From positions 6,944,001 to 7,008,000 of the forward strand of contig NC_135240.1 in the NCBI RefSeq assembly GCF_947623445.1: a DNA stretch of 64,000 nucleotides, read 5' to 3'. The translations under genes were made by a program, and so were the position numbers. Of the stretch, positions 36,414 through 48,711 are shown one piece after another (the stretch's first letter is position 1; every line of letters starts with the position of its first letter). The notes below the pieces were generated by a model, which saw only the letters and a list, made by a program, of their open reading frames with translations, had not been told where the DNA came from and did not search any database. Origin of the DNA: Clavelina lepadiformis. Lineage: Eukaryota; Chordata; Ascidiacea; Aplousobranchia; Clavelinidae.

Positions 36414-38422
36414 TTTATGAATCACATTACAGCCTTGCAATGACAGGATAATGAAAGCACTAACTTACATCTATTGCAAACAGGTATAATACAGCCTAAT
36501 ACAGTGAGACAGGAATATACATCTGACATAGGCCTATACATTTAAAAAAATGTAGAACTAGGCCCACCCAACTCAGAAAAAGCCACGTTTGCATGCAGTT
36601 TGACTGACTTAGTGCGGTTGCTTTTATGTGTCTTCAGCTTAGATCAAACTATACTAAGGCAACGGACAACCGCTGCTATGGCCCGCAAAAGCACAAATTA
36701 TTAAGCAAATGCCTCCGGTCAATATACGTATAACGGGTCGGCTTGGAGAGTTGATATATATTTAGATCGTGTGGATCTTTTGTGGAAAAACCTTGAGATC
36801 GTTTCCAAAGCTATAACATCTTTTAAATAATCGTTATAGATATACTGATACAGCCAATACAAACTGCAAAGTAGTCATATGTTTATGCCTGTAGCCAACG
36901 CACTTAGTCTATTTCCACAGCCTAATGAACTGAACCTGGTGTCTCGCTATCCAGATTCCTGTGGTGGATCGCCCCTATGTGGATCGATTGACAAGCAATC
37001 TGGAGTATACAAAGGTAAACCTATAGAGAAGAAGCGTTTTTGTACGAATAACAAAATAATGTCGTTTGTCATAACGATGAATTACCGGATCTTTTCCAAA
37101 CGTACTTAATTACGCTGTTGATTTTATTCCACTCTGTGATGATATTATTCCAACAATTTTTAATCTTAATTTGTTCCCAATCCCATGTTTATGTTATTCG
37201 CTGGATGAAATTAATATGGATAACTGCTGTAACGTTTTTTCAAAATGGAATTCACCTAAACATCGCCTTTATTACAATAATCTTCCAACCTCGTCTTTAT
37301 GTGTATAAAACACATAGTTTTGTTAGAAAAATAAGAATGTTGGTGGTCACATAGCGGTAAAACGCGACGTAGAATCTTGCTACCCTTGGCGTTCCTGAGC
37401 CAGGTCTTGGTAGAGCTTTTTCTTAACCACCACTCAGAAGGCGAAAAAGAGAACGGTTATGTTCGAGTTATTTTGATTATGTTTAGAAATTATAGGCCGG
37501 CTAGAATGGTGGAGCTTTTTTTCACAACTCGGATGAAAGAGATCCTCTCTCTCGTTTTCTGAATGGTTGGGTAAAACGACACCCAACGTTTGAGTGGTAA
37601 TCTAGGTACTTTTGTCGGTAGTTACGGTATTTATTTTGAAAGAAAACATGCTTATTCATTGGATCATTGCTTATTGAGGAGGTGTATTTGAATATGAAAA
37701 TAGCCTTGAAGGTCAGGAGTAGTGGCAGATGTTTTAGTAACATTGATTGGTGTTAATTTATTGCGTTAGACGTGGCTACGGAAACAAACTTTTCAACTGA
37801 TAGTTTTACGAAGTTTTTTAAATTTGTATTGTGCTGGTATGCATTTTTTCAAAAAAAAAAATTTATGATACATTATAGGTGCAGTGCGTATATTGCAAAC
37901 TGCTGAAGTAGGTTAGTACTATGCGTGTTGGTCAGTCTATTGTTGAGACTTGAGAGTAATAACATCTTAGCATGTTGTCTACCATAATTACAGAAATCAC
38001 TAAACTGTTTTTGCCGCAAACGACCACATTTGAAAAGCCACTTTTTGTAAAAATATCTTGCGCTTCTGTAATAAACCTCTAACAGATTTTTATAGTCGGT
38101 AACTTGTGTGCGATGCGTAGAGTAAATAATTAGAATATCTGAAACTTTCATGGCAGCATGGCTAGACCACAATTACCTTTAATCTAGATAACTCATTGTT
38201 CAAGACACAATGAAAACATTTTAATGATAAAATTTAAGTTTAGCAGTAAGTTTGTTGTAGACTATTTTTGTGTGTGTGTTTGTAAATTTTGTAACTTTAC
38301 CTTGAACGTCATTTTTATTACATTTTGACTGATTTACAGCATAGAAGCTACTTAAGTATATGTTTTAGCATCTATCAAATGTTGTAGGTTTCTGAAATCA
38401 ACTGTGTAATTCATTTCCAAAA
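36414..38422. other. Divergent intergenic region between FYCO1 and the palmitoyltransferase
   Basis: Head-to-head arrangement, so promoters of both genes are expected here. No core promoter motif stands out. One candidate orphan exon (36879-37014, plus strand) is listed separately. Confidence 0.5.
36879..37014 (+). CDS. Candidate orphan first exon, unknown gene
   Basis: ATG at 36879 opens 45 codons ending at a strong donor (CAAAG then GTAAAC) in phase 1. The peptide includes SLFPQPNELNLVSRYPDS and CGGSPLCGSIDKQSGVYK, with ordinary coding composition. I could not find an acceptor downstream that continues the frame: joining to the palmitoyltransferase exon region near 38388 meets a stop. It may be a first exon of an alternative transcript, a relic, or chance. 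Confidence 0.3.
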
Positions 38423-41400
38423 ATGGCTAGTTATAATAGTCCTTTTCCAAATATCAGCAGTCAGACACATTTGGATGGACCATTTAAAGATGCACATCAT
38501 CTTCAAAGCAACAAAGATAAAACAGACCTTGAAAATATCAGCGAAGAAGAAAGAAAAAATCAGGAGCTTGTGCAAGACATCTTTCATGTTACAAAATTGG
38601 GGTAATCTTATGGTTTTAAGTTGCAGTGCAGTCAGACCTCGTTAATTCGGACCACTTTGTTTTGTCATAAAATGTTGGTTTAGCGGGGTATCCGGATTAT
38701 CGGAAAGCGAAAAATCAATCAATTTTGCAAATGTAGCACCGTGTTCAAAAAGCTGTACGCACCTTACTCCAATTCAAAGTATGTGTATGCGTAGGAGTTT
38801 AAAGAGTGAAACTGCTATTATTATGCATAGATAATCGGCTATTGTGTTTGTCAAAAACTACTGTATCTAGGACAATCGTGAATCATTTTCTCTTCACTCT
38901 TAATAATCCGGTTTATCAGATTTTATTGCTATTTATTTAGCACATTTTTCCAAAACTTTTGTGTCGGAGTCAGACAGCGGGGTTTCAGGATTAAAGAGGT
39001 AAAATGCATAGGAAGAAATCCATTCCCGGCAGTTTTGTGTCAAATAACGGGGATTCCAGTTGTTCGGGGTTCGGATTAACGAGGTCTCACTGTATTTGTA
39101 TATGATTACTGCAACGGCAATGTAGTGATTGCAATCATGAATAGGTTTCCGTAATAAACCTATTTTTGTTAAAATCAGGAAAATTATCCACTTGATCATT
39201 GCACCAACATCCTTTGAAAGTTTAACCCATATAAAATTTTTGCACAATCTATACTTACACTTAAGTGGTAATTTTTGTCCGTTCCGTTTATTGGAATATT
39301 TATTACGTACTGTACGTAGTTCAAGCTAATATTGTAACTTTACAGGTTGCTTATTCCTATACAAGATTTAGTGGATCGTGAAGGCATTGGCATCCTGAAT
39401 CAGTGTGACAAAGATGGACATACGCCAGTTCACTGGGCTGCTCTTGGTGGCCATACACATGCCATGAGATATTTTGCGCAAATTAAGGTACAAATTTATT
39501 TGTTAGATATGTGATTACAAATAAGCCTTCTGCAGTCTTATAAGGTTTTGGCAAAATGAAGTCTACTGTATTTGAACCAGGAAAATTGTGTTGATGTTGC
39601 ATGACAAATGTAAAATCAATACTAATGTAGTAGTAACTTGTTTCAGGCCCCACTTGATACACCTGCAAAAAATCAACTTGGTGCCCAGGCCATTCACTGG
39701 GCATGTGTCAATGGACACGTACCAACTGTAGAAATACTGCTGCAGGTTTCTATGCTTTAATTTCATCTGTTGGTAACATGAAGCAATTAGAGTTGTTGGA
39801 TGCTTTAAAAACTTAAATTGCAATTTTATTTAAGGCGGGTGTGTCCATCGACAGCGTAGACAATAAAGAATGCACACCGCTGATAATAGCTGCTCAGTAC
39901 GGCAGGACCTTGCTTGCTGGATTTTTAATGGGGAAAGGGGCAAGATTGCAAATTACTGACAAAGAAGGAGACAACGCTTTGCACTGGGCAGCCTTCAAAG
40001 GTATGTAGGATTCAACTATTGATCTTGTGTGTACACAACTGTCAGTTGGATTAATGCATCAGTTATCATATATACCTTATAGTACAGTAATTTTGTGCTG
40101 TTAATCAACTTTAAATAAAGTTACTGATGTGGCTTTACTGAAGTCAAGATAATGAACTGTTGTAGCAATTATAGGTGAAATGTCCAAAAATTTTTCACGA
40201 TTTTGAATTTGGTTTTGCAACTTTTGTTACAATGAGCTTCTTCACTTTGCATTATTCATAGTAATAATCTTGAAGGTTCTTGTCACAAAATGCAAATAGT
40301 TAAGTGCTGCCTGTATCCATTAATATTTAATAATATTGTTATTTTTTGAAAAGGTCACAGTGAATTAGCAAGGCTCTTAATTTACTCCGGGTTTAATCCA
40401 CGGCAAAAAGATAATTTCGGCCAAACTCCTTTACATCTGGCCTCCTTGCACGGTGACCTGTTGACCGTAAAACTTCTCTGTGAACAGGTTGGTGAAAGTT
40501 GTACAGTTTTTACTGATAGAGTTGCATAACACTTGGCATTGTAATGTAGAACATGATGCAGAGGTACACAACATTTTTGCTCCTACCAGCTGCATTACTG
40601 ACTTTGTTATATCTCCAGCCGCTAGTGATTCAAAGTTGTTTTTATGAATTATATATGTATTGTAAAGGAATAGGATTTATGGTCACAATTCATCGTTTTT
40701 ATCACACTTCACTACTGCAGCTTTGATTCTCAGCCGTTAGCTGTCTACACATTCAAATTATAGACCCCTATTCATTCTATAACACAATCCACATCGTTAC
40801 GCTTTGTGTCACCTAGCTTAAGACCAACAGCTGAAGGTGCAAGTCCGCTTGGTTTGTAACATAGAAACCCTGCGTTCAGTTGTTTGAAACCAGTTTCAGA
40901 AGCCAAATATCTGCATACGGCAGCCAAAAACCTGTTATCAATGTACGGCCACCATAACTTATATTTTGATATATAAACATGTGTATGATCAAAAGTGGCC
41001 ATGCAGTCAAATGTTGTACGCCCCTGGTATAATACGCAGATGGTGTACTGCGGAGAAGGTAAATTTATGCCAGTTTTCATTTATAAAATATTTCTGTGAA
41101 TTGTACAGAAAGTGACGGTAGATTTTCTGTTTATATGAACAGTTTCTGATGTGTTTTTGCAGGAAGGTTCAGACATTAATCTGGAAGATCATAATGGCAA
41201 CACGCCGATGAAATTAGCCAAGGGCAGAAAACATAACGATGTCATTTCCTACTTTGAAAGTTTTAAATCAAACAAGAGAAGTTATCTTCCTGCATTAAGT
41301 TTTAAGTTAGTCATTTCATTGGTGTGTGTGGTGTACTGGTGGCATTTTAATTTTTGACCTAGTTATACCTTTCCTTGTTTAATGTTTCATAACATGACAC

Positions 41401-43153
41401 TAATTCTTTGTTGCAGGTCAATTTTTTTTGGACCTCCAGGAAAGAGTAAAAAGGCCTTTTTGTTCATGTTATTTGTTACCTGTGGTTATGGCTATCCTGC
41501 GTATTTCTTTAAAGTTCTTCCATACACAATGAATTTTCATATGGCGCATTTCATTTTTCTTATAAATACGTAAGTAAAAATGTCAAGTTAATAATGGAAA
41601 AAGCACTCATCTAATTTTCTTTGAATGCTTCTGTTCAAATATCTAATAATCTTTTAGTGTTGTGATGTGGTATTGCTTGGTAAAAGCACATAATATGGAT
41701 CCTGGGTTTCTTCCCAAGAATGTTGATGAATATGATCAAGCTTTGAAACAGGTAACATCATCAAGCCTATAAAATCACTTCCCTATATTTCAGTTAACCA
41801 GTATTTGTGGTGCTTTGTAACTTTTGGACTATTTTTTCATTACCTTTTGTTATTTGATCACTTTAATTTTTTGAATTTTATAATAATACTTTAATGTATG
41901 TATTTATGTAACAATTATCAATAAGTTGTTAAATTTGAGTTTGATTGTTAACGAGATTAAGGTTAATAATAGTTGGTTAGATGACTGCAGTGCACTAAAA
42001 GCTACGTTCATAGAAAAAAAGTTTTATTTAGGAAAACATGTTTTGTTGTGTTTTTACGCTTATCTTTTCATGGTCACTTTTCAGACTTTGGGAGATAACA
42101 GACATGTTTTCACTCAAATTGTTGTAAACTAGTAAAAGTTAATCAAATCTTTTTCTGTTGTAATAGATACCGGCCAAGGGCAGCTCAATGTATATGATAA
42201 AATATATATCACAATATTTTTCATTTACTGTAATATATCTATCTAAACGTTTTCCAAAGGTTGCCTATTTTGCTGAATGGAAGCAAGGTCAAAATCCATT
42301 GAGTCGTCTGTGTCATACATGTAGATTGGTAAAACCACTTCGTTCAAAGCATTGTCGCATAACAAACAGATGTGTTAAACAATTTGATCATTATTGCCCC
42401 TACATTTACAATGTTGTGGGTTACAGAAACAGGTAAGCGCAAGCATTCTAATTAAGTCTTGTTACGCACTCAAGGTTTACTTTGATTTGAAATTCTATGA
42501 TGTACAACGCATATATGGTAGCGATAAATGTTGGTCGTAAACAGCGAAGTTGCAAAGTTGTCAGTTTGCTCCTAATATTTTTTCAAGGCATTACTTTCTC
42601 ATTTTCCTATTGGGAATGTTGTATACCCTGTTGACGGGAGATTATTTCGTGTGGTATATGCACAAGCAATTTGGCTTTGATGGTATTCTCATATTCGGTG
42701 GAGTACTGATGGGAATTTTCACCTTAATCACATTGGGGCTAGTCTCATTTACCGTGAGTTGACAATGTTTTACTATTTTTGAGTCAAGTTTTGTGGATTT
42801 GGGATGCTATTTCAACTAACTCAGTTTCTGTAAAACCTAATTCACTTTTGTTTGTTACGTACTTCAGGAATTTTTAGGAGTGGTTTTCGTGGTTTCCATA
42901 AAAGACGCGGCCATCCTTTATGTTTATTGAATATATTTTACAGACTTTCCAGGCGGTTGCAAACCTGACAACTAATGAAAGGATAAACTTTCAACGGTAC
43001 GAATACTTGAAAGATGGAAATGGCCAATATAACAATCCCTTTGACCAGGGATGTTGGAATAATGTGAAAGAATTCTTCCATCTCAAAGAGCCACTTACAA
43101 TTAATGCTGATGATAATGAGAGGACGGGGCTTCATTCTGTTAACGTCATTTGA
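38423..43153 (+). CDS. Ankyrin-repeat palmitoyltransferase of the HIP14/AKR1 class, DHYC variant (11 exons)
   Basis: Exons 38423-38601, 39346-39487, 39647-39745, 39835-40000, 40354-40487, 41163-41305, 41417-41569, 41658-41751, 42260-42432, 42588-42753 and 42944-43153 chain in phase to 552 aa. Exons 2-6 encode about five ankyrin repeats ([75 protein letters not shown]). Exons 7-8 and 10 carry membrane segments. Exon 9 is the cysteine-rich domain ([15 protein letters not shown], then [12 protein letters not shown]). The active-site motif is DHYC, not DHHC, as in yeast Akr1. One cysteine of the zinc-binding set (R-S-K-H-C-x-x-C) reads T. Exon 11 holds TTNERIN, matching the TTxE motif. Such enzymes S-acylate proteins at Golgi membranes. 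Length is shorter than vertebrate ZDHHC17 (about 630). Confidence 0.9.
38629..39092. mobile_element. pogo/Tigger-like non-autonomous element
   Basis: About 464 bp in the first intron of the palmitoyltransferase. Left end CAGTCAGACCTCGTTAATTC and right end (other strand CAGTGAGACCTCGTTAATCC) are inverted repeats of the pogo/Tigger type. TA follows the right end; the left TA is not preserved. No transposase frame. Confidence 0.75.
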
Positions 43154-43167
43154 TCAATGGAAAAAAG

Positions 43168-43173
43168 AATAAA
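43168..43173 (+). promoter_or_regulatory. Candidate polyadenylation signal of the palmitoyltransferase
   Basis: AATAAA 15 bp past the stop at 43153. Very close to the stop, but plausible in a compact gene. Confidence 0.5.
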
Positions 43174-43983
43174 TGCTATTACAAAAAATATGCAACTTGT
43201 GCATGTGTTGATTGAAACTTTACATCATTTGACTTTGTGTTTAATGTTACTGTTATTGTATTGTTATTGTAACACAATACAAAGGAAAAAAGTTAAATTC
43301 ATCATAGAATGGTAGTTGTCTACCGATGAACTGTACTAGTACGTTAGCTTGAGAATTTTGTACTTTATGGTACCCATTACCTTCGTAGTATATATTGCTT
43401 TGTGTTTGTTGTTCTACTTTAACTAGAGTTCCTAATGAATTGTATTTATTTTGTATCGGTAGCTTGCATTATATGGTGCACTTGCACGATTTGATTACTA
43501 TGTTATGCATGTGTATAACATGACGTTGAATTTGAGTATACGTATTTTTAATATTTGTATATCTTAACTGAATTGACTTACAAATATAATCTCCTCTTGT
43601 GTTTAGCTACAACATGTGCTATTTTTCAATTCAAGAGATGTTTTCTTGCGAAATTTGGATGATGTTCAAATGTATGAAGCTGAAAATCGATAACATGCTT
43701 GACTTAAACGCATTTATAAACCTCTTTTAGCCAAATAGTGTTTTGTAGTAACCTCAGACTTTTCGAGAATAAAGAAATTTCTCGTGAAGTGAACATCGTC
43801 CTGGTATCAAAATACTATTGAGCTCAATGTATATTGTGTTTTTAGATAACATATAAATAGAGGCAAATACCATTGACGCCTTGCCAAGGTGTATTAAAAT
43901 CATAGCATAGTACTACTATATATGAAACCTAGCTGACAGAAAACCTGTCTTAATCTCAACATACAATTTCTTCAAATACAAAA
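43174..43983. other. Convergent gap between palmitoyltransferase and UQCRQ
   Basis: Tail-to-tail intergenic DNA of about 0.8 kb, AT-rich, with no recognisable gene or repeat. Confidence 0.5.
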
Positions 43984-43989
43984 TTTATT
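43984..43989 (-). promoter_or_regulatory. Candidate polyadenylation signal of UQCRQ
   Basis: AATAAA on the minus strand about 35 bp past the UQCRQ stop at 44024. Confidence 0.5.
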
Positions 43990-44023
43990 ATGTTACAATA
44001 ATGTCAATAAATAGCGATCAACT

Positions 44024-45710
44024 TTAAACATCATTTTCAAAATCTGCAGGATTCTTTCGGTCCATCGCTAGTTGTGCTCTGCTTCCAAAATCATAAAATC
44101 CATAAAACACGGCAGCAGCTAAACAAATAAATCATATTTTACAATTTAAAAAAAACATTGAAGGCAGTAAGAGCAACATAATGAATTCAGCTTTGTGAGA
44201 AGGGTAGGGTTATATGTAAAGCTCATACTTTCATGTTTTTTTGTGAACTCAACCTAAATGTTATAACATAATAATCTAACCTAAGTCTTCCTTCTAATCT
44301 AAATCTAACTTCAATTTAACCCTAAATAGGTTAAATTGACTTTATGCATATCCATTCTCCTAACCTAATCGTCTATCTTTAACTATGGGCTGCATGTCCT
44401 ACTTACGGTGAAATAGTCACTCTGATTAAAAATACGAAAATACAGTCGATGTTAAGTAGCAACTGCTGTCAGCAGGATTTTATAAGTTCCACTTGCTTTT
44501 GTTAGCTTAATTTAATAAAGCACAGACTTAACAGCACTAATCAGTAAGGTTACCCATTACCAGATTAGAAAGTATGACAGTTTAACAAGTGTGCATGCAG
44601 TGGCACAAATCTTCGCATATTAGAGTGCACTGAAGTCTAACTTGCTATTTTATTTATTATAAACTGGTGGTCTAAAAGCTAAATTGGCATTGTTATTTTC
44701 CTTATAAAACGAACTGAATAAGAAAAAGTTCGAAGTTAACATAGAATGGGGTTCTTGTACTTTTGCACATTACATCGAAGGCCTGAATGGTAAGCATTGC
44801 AACTGCACCTTTAAGATTTTTCAAGATTGTGTTTGCTACACCCGAAAGTTTCACAATTACCTCACCACAACGGAGCCCATAAGCTCTGCTTTTTAGCAGA
44901 AAAATGCTCTCTCTGAAAAATGCACCTCAAATGCACCATTTTGTACTCAATTTTCGCTATACTGCACCTGGTAACTTCGATTTTTTCCGTCCTGCATCCC
45001 CGAGATCTCAACAAAAACTGCCAGGATTTCCACTTTGGGGAGTTATGAGGAAATAAGAAAAAAATTATGACGTAATATATAAGCTACCTTATCAATACTT
45101 TTGGTACAGGAGTAAAAAAGAAACAATGTGTCTCCTGTGTGTGTGTGCACCACACTTTCCATTGTGATTGTGGATCCACAAGTTTGACTGAAAAAGATGA
45201 CAGTTTGTGACACGAAATCATGCCTGCTAAGACGCAAATTTTTGCATGATGGCATGCACTGAAGCCTCAATTCTTTATTTGTCATAAATTGGCGTTTAAA
45301 CAACCACTTTTCTTTATTCATTATAAATCAGTGTGATAAAAAAGTTTTGCGTGCACATTAATGAATCTCGTGCATGCAGGTGGCACACTTCCAGAGTTTC
45401 CACAATGGCCCACAAAGACAAAGCTGTATTCATTATGATTAATGTAATTATTATTATGATCTTATTGCTGTTTCATATCAATCTAAGCCTAACGTAAATT
45501 CTCCGTAATTTAGTACAAAAAAACATAGCACTTACGAATAGCTACAACAAGAAACTTGTCTCTGAAACGTCGCAGAATATTTGGTACTCCTTTTGCCACA
45601 ACACCTTTTATTGGATTTTGCTCAAACGCTGATAACGTGTATTCAACTTGATTTTTTACGTGGACTCCTAAGTGGCCGAAACCATGGGGACGCAGGTCCG
45701 ATAACCTCAT
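44024..45710 (-). CDS. UQCRQ: Cytochrome b-c1 complex subunit 8
   Basis: Exons 45710-45536 and 44118-44024 join in phase 1 (GTAAGT donor, TTTAG acceptor), giving 89 aa (human 82). YTLSAFEQNP and KGVPNILRRFRDKF in exon 1 and the membrane span VFYGFYDFG followed by DRKNPADFENDV in exon 2 align along the whole human protein. The intron falls just before the single transmembrane helix. The protein is the QCR8 subunit of respiratory complex III in the mitochondrial inner membrane. The ATG at 45710 (context AAAATGAGG) gives an N-terminus with the GHLG segment. The sequence just upstream, after a TTTCCAG, looks like a 5' untranslated exon. The 1.4-kb intron has decayed repeat-like stretches (44790 resembles 58940). 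Confidence 0.95.
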
Positions 45711-48700
45711 TTTCTCAAAGTCTTTTTCAAAAGTTTGGTGAACAAAAAATCCTGGAAACTGAAAGGAAAATGTTAACAAATCTATAAAATAACTATAAAA
45801 ATACGGGATCAACGATTAAGAACTCACTATTTTCACAACAAAATAACATAATCTATCATTCTCAGCAGTTTCAACTACTCACAAAACTAAATACGATTTA
45901 AACCCAAACCTCCACCTTCACAATACCAAACTTTTGCCTTACATTCTTCTGCAAAGGTTATCTTGGACATAGACATCTTAAGCTCATTCACATTCAGTAG
46001 TTAACTAGAATCATGAATATGACTAAACCAAAGTTCAAATTTTATTCTATTTTTGTAAGAAATGCTTCTAACGTTTTTGAAATTCTAAATATTTTTGAAA
46101 CGTATAATAAAACAAAATAACGCAAAAGAGAATCAATAACCAGGCCTAAAAACGATGACAAAGAATATTTTGATTCCGATATTTAATATAGGAATTTTTT
46201 TCACGAAGCACAGTAAACCATATCAAGTAACTCATTCGTGTGTTACATTTCACGCGCCATCTCTCATTTAAGCAATTCATGCGCAAAATGACGCGACGTA
46301 TGATCCAGTCGCGGTCAATGCCCTCGGATAAAAATTAAGAACGCTTGCTGTCTCATGGGAAATCCCAAAAACAAAGTAAAATGTGAGGTAACGATCTATA
46401 TTTTAAAAATCTCACTCAGGTAAGTCATAGGTCTGCAAGTTTATTGTAATTTTAGCGGTAAATAATTATTACTGAGTTGTGTAAAATCAGGAACGTAGCC
46501 AGAAAAAAAGTTATTTCAGGCTATGTCAAAGCAATAAGCTACCGTATCCTTTCAAATTTAACTAAATGCGTTGTTGGACTGATGCCACGGTCTTACGAAA
46601 TGTTGTGGCGGTTACGTCACGAGTCACGAGTTGTTTTGGAAATGCTGAAATTTTATTTTGGGATCTTGTAATTCAGTTGTTGACGAAATTTAAATTCTCC
46701 TTAATGACGTTCAGATAAATTAACTCGCTTTAACTGGTGTGCCACTTATAAATACTGTTGTAGTGTTTGCCATCTTTCCTTTTACCCTTTTACTTTTCCC
46801 TTTCACTTGTTACTACCGCGCAATGTAACATTCAGTAAGATTTGCCCAAAGGTGTAAGCCTTTGTTTCTGATAATAAATAAAAATGGGAACTTTATCATT
46901 TATTAATATGTATAGACAGAATTAAGCAACTAAACAGCATTGTCACGCCGTTTGAGAAATGACAACCATACTATCGAGTCAGAAGCAAAACAAGTCATCA
47001 ACCATCAATCGTCCTCGCTCATCCTGTAACAACAGCCGCCAGTGTACGCGGTCTTTATGGCGAATGTGGTGGTTATGTAATACTTTACACAAGTAATATC
47101 ACAACAAATTAATATTTGTCAGAAGGTCAACCTACGAGATGATCTGGTGATGTTGATCTAGTAGTTTCGTAGCTGATTCATTCATCCACAGTTGGTTTAC
47201 AAACGTGATTTATTCCATGCTGAAGAAAGCATGGCACTGAGCAAAGCACGCCAATACGCCAAAAGTTTGTTTGTATAGGCCTATAAGCATGCCAAAAGCT
47301 ATACACTAGCTTCTATGACATCTTAGTAATAGACCTATATAGTACAAAGCATATTTATAAACCTTTCGTACCAATATTACCACCAAACAAAGTTATGGAT
47401 CAACCCTTAGTCAATCTAGCCTAGGCTGTTCTGTGGTTCTCATTTGTGGTTGCTGCACCCTTCCACACACGTACCTCTGTAAGTTTGATGATGTGCACTG
47501 TAGAGCGTTCACACACGAGATTTGAACCTGCAACGAATGCAAGTTTCGAGACACGAACCGTGCAACGAATCCCGCTCAATTTCAATATAACGTTCACACT
47601 GGGCAAAAGAACAATTCCTGGTTGCGATACCTGGCCTGGGTGAACGCAGTCTAAATCAGTTGGATTTAATGTATATCATCCTGATTTGACAAATATTGGC
47701 TTAGGAAAGCGTATTTTGCCAAAAAAATATTATTTTAGAAACGGCATCCCATAAAATATAGGCTATTGTCATGCAGGAAATTGTCATATCGAAATTAATT
47801 TATAAGATAATGTTATGAAGCAAAATAACGTTTTTCCAAGTTGAAAATTTTTAATCAGTTGTAAGAATTTGAATTTGCAATATAATCTTAACCGTTCGGG
47901 GGAGAATAACAATTTTTGAAATTCTTGTTTGGAAAAAAAACAGTATAAAACTTGTTAAGTTACTCACTTTCTAAAACGTTACTTGTCTTTCATGGTGGAA
48001 AATCCCCACAAACAAATATAAAAGATAACTGTAGAAAATTAGGCTACTGGGGATATATCTAGCAGCTAAAATACCACAGTTCAAAAGTGTTTTGATCCTC
48101 AAGACTTTGCGGTTGTGCATTGTGCAAGCCATTAGGCCTATCTTAATTTGAGGATAACCGTTATAGAATTCGCAACCTACAAATGTTATATGACGACGTG
48201 TAATTTGATACAACATGATGCCATCAGCGTATTTAGTTCAAAATGACCTGAACGTTCCCATAATTACAAAAATAAGTTCACGTATTTTTTCTTCAAATAA
48301 CTTAGCTTGTAACATACTCTATTGATTTCACTTTGTAGCCACTGTTGATATAATCACATTCATGTAACTTAGTCTAATTATGATGTTAATCTTAAAGTGC
48401 TCTTATTATTCCTTTGATGGAATTAATATAAAAAAAAATTTTCAATCCATGTAGAAGGATTGTTGATGCTGATTTATTAGCAGCTATAGGCATGTCTAAT
48501 TCAATATTTACTGTGAACGGTTTCAACATCATGATTGTTTGCTAAATACTTTTATTCTCCCAAAAGGGGATTTACTGGATTCCGATACTCTTTTCTCGAT
48601 GTGCCTTTGCATGATGTTGGCTGTCTTGGCTTGGCAAGTTAATTCATTGCTTTGATCGAACATATCGATCAAAGCAGGCTATACAAGCAGCATAACCAAA

Positions 48701-48711
48701 GCATTGCAGCG
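45711..48711. other. Divergent intergenic region, no gene seen
   Basis: About 3 kb between UQCRQ and the ParB-like gene. Several short open frames lack splice context or similarity. A stretch near 47500-47650 has weak inverted ends (GCGTTCAC and GTGAACGC) and may be a decayed small transposon. The octamer TAGGCCTA occurs at 47276 and 48133. Confidence 0.45.

Noticed and set aside
47500-47650. Small transposon with GCGTTCAC/GTGAACGC ends
   Set aside because: Inverted ends are only about 8 bp and no duplication of flanking sequence is visible.
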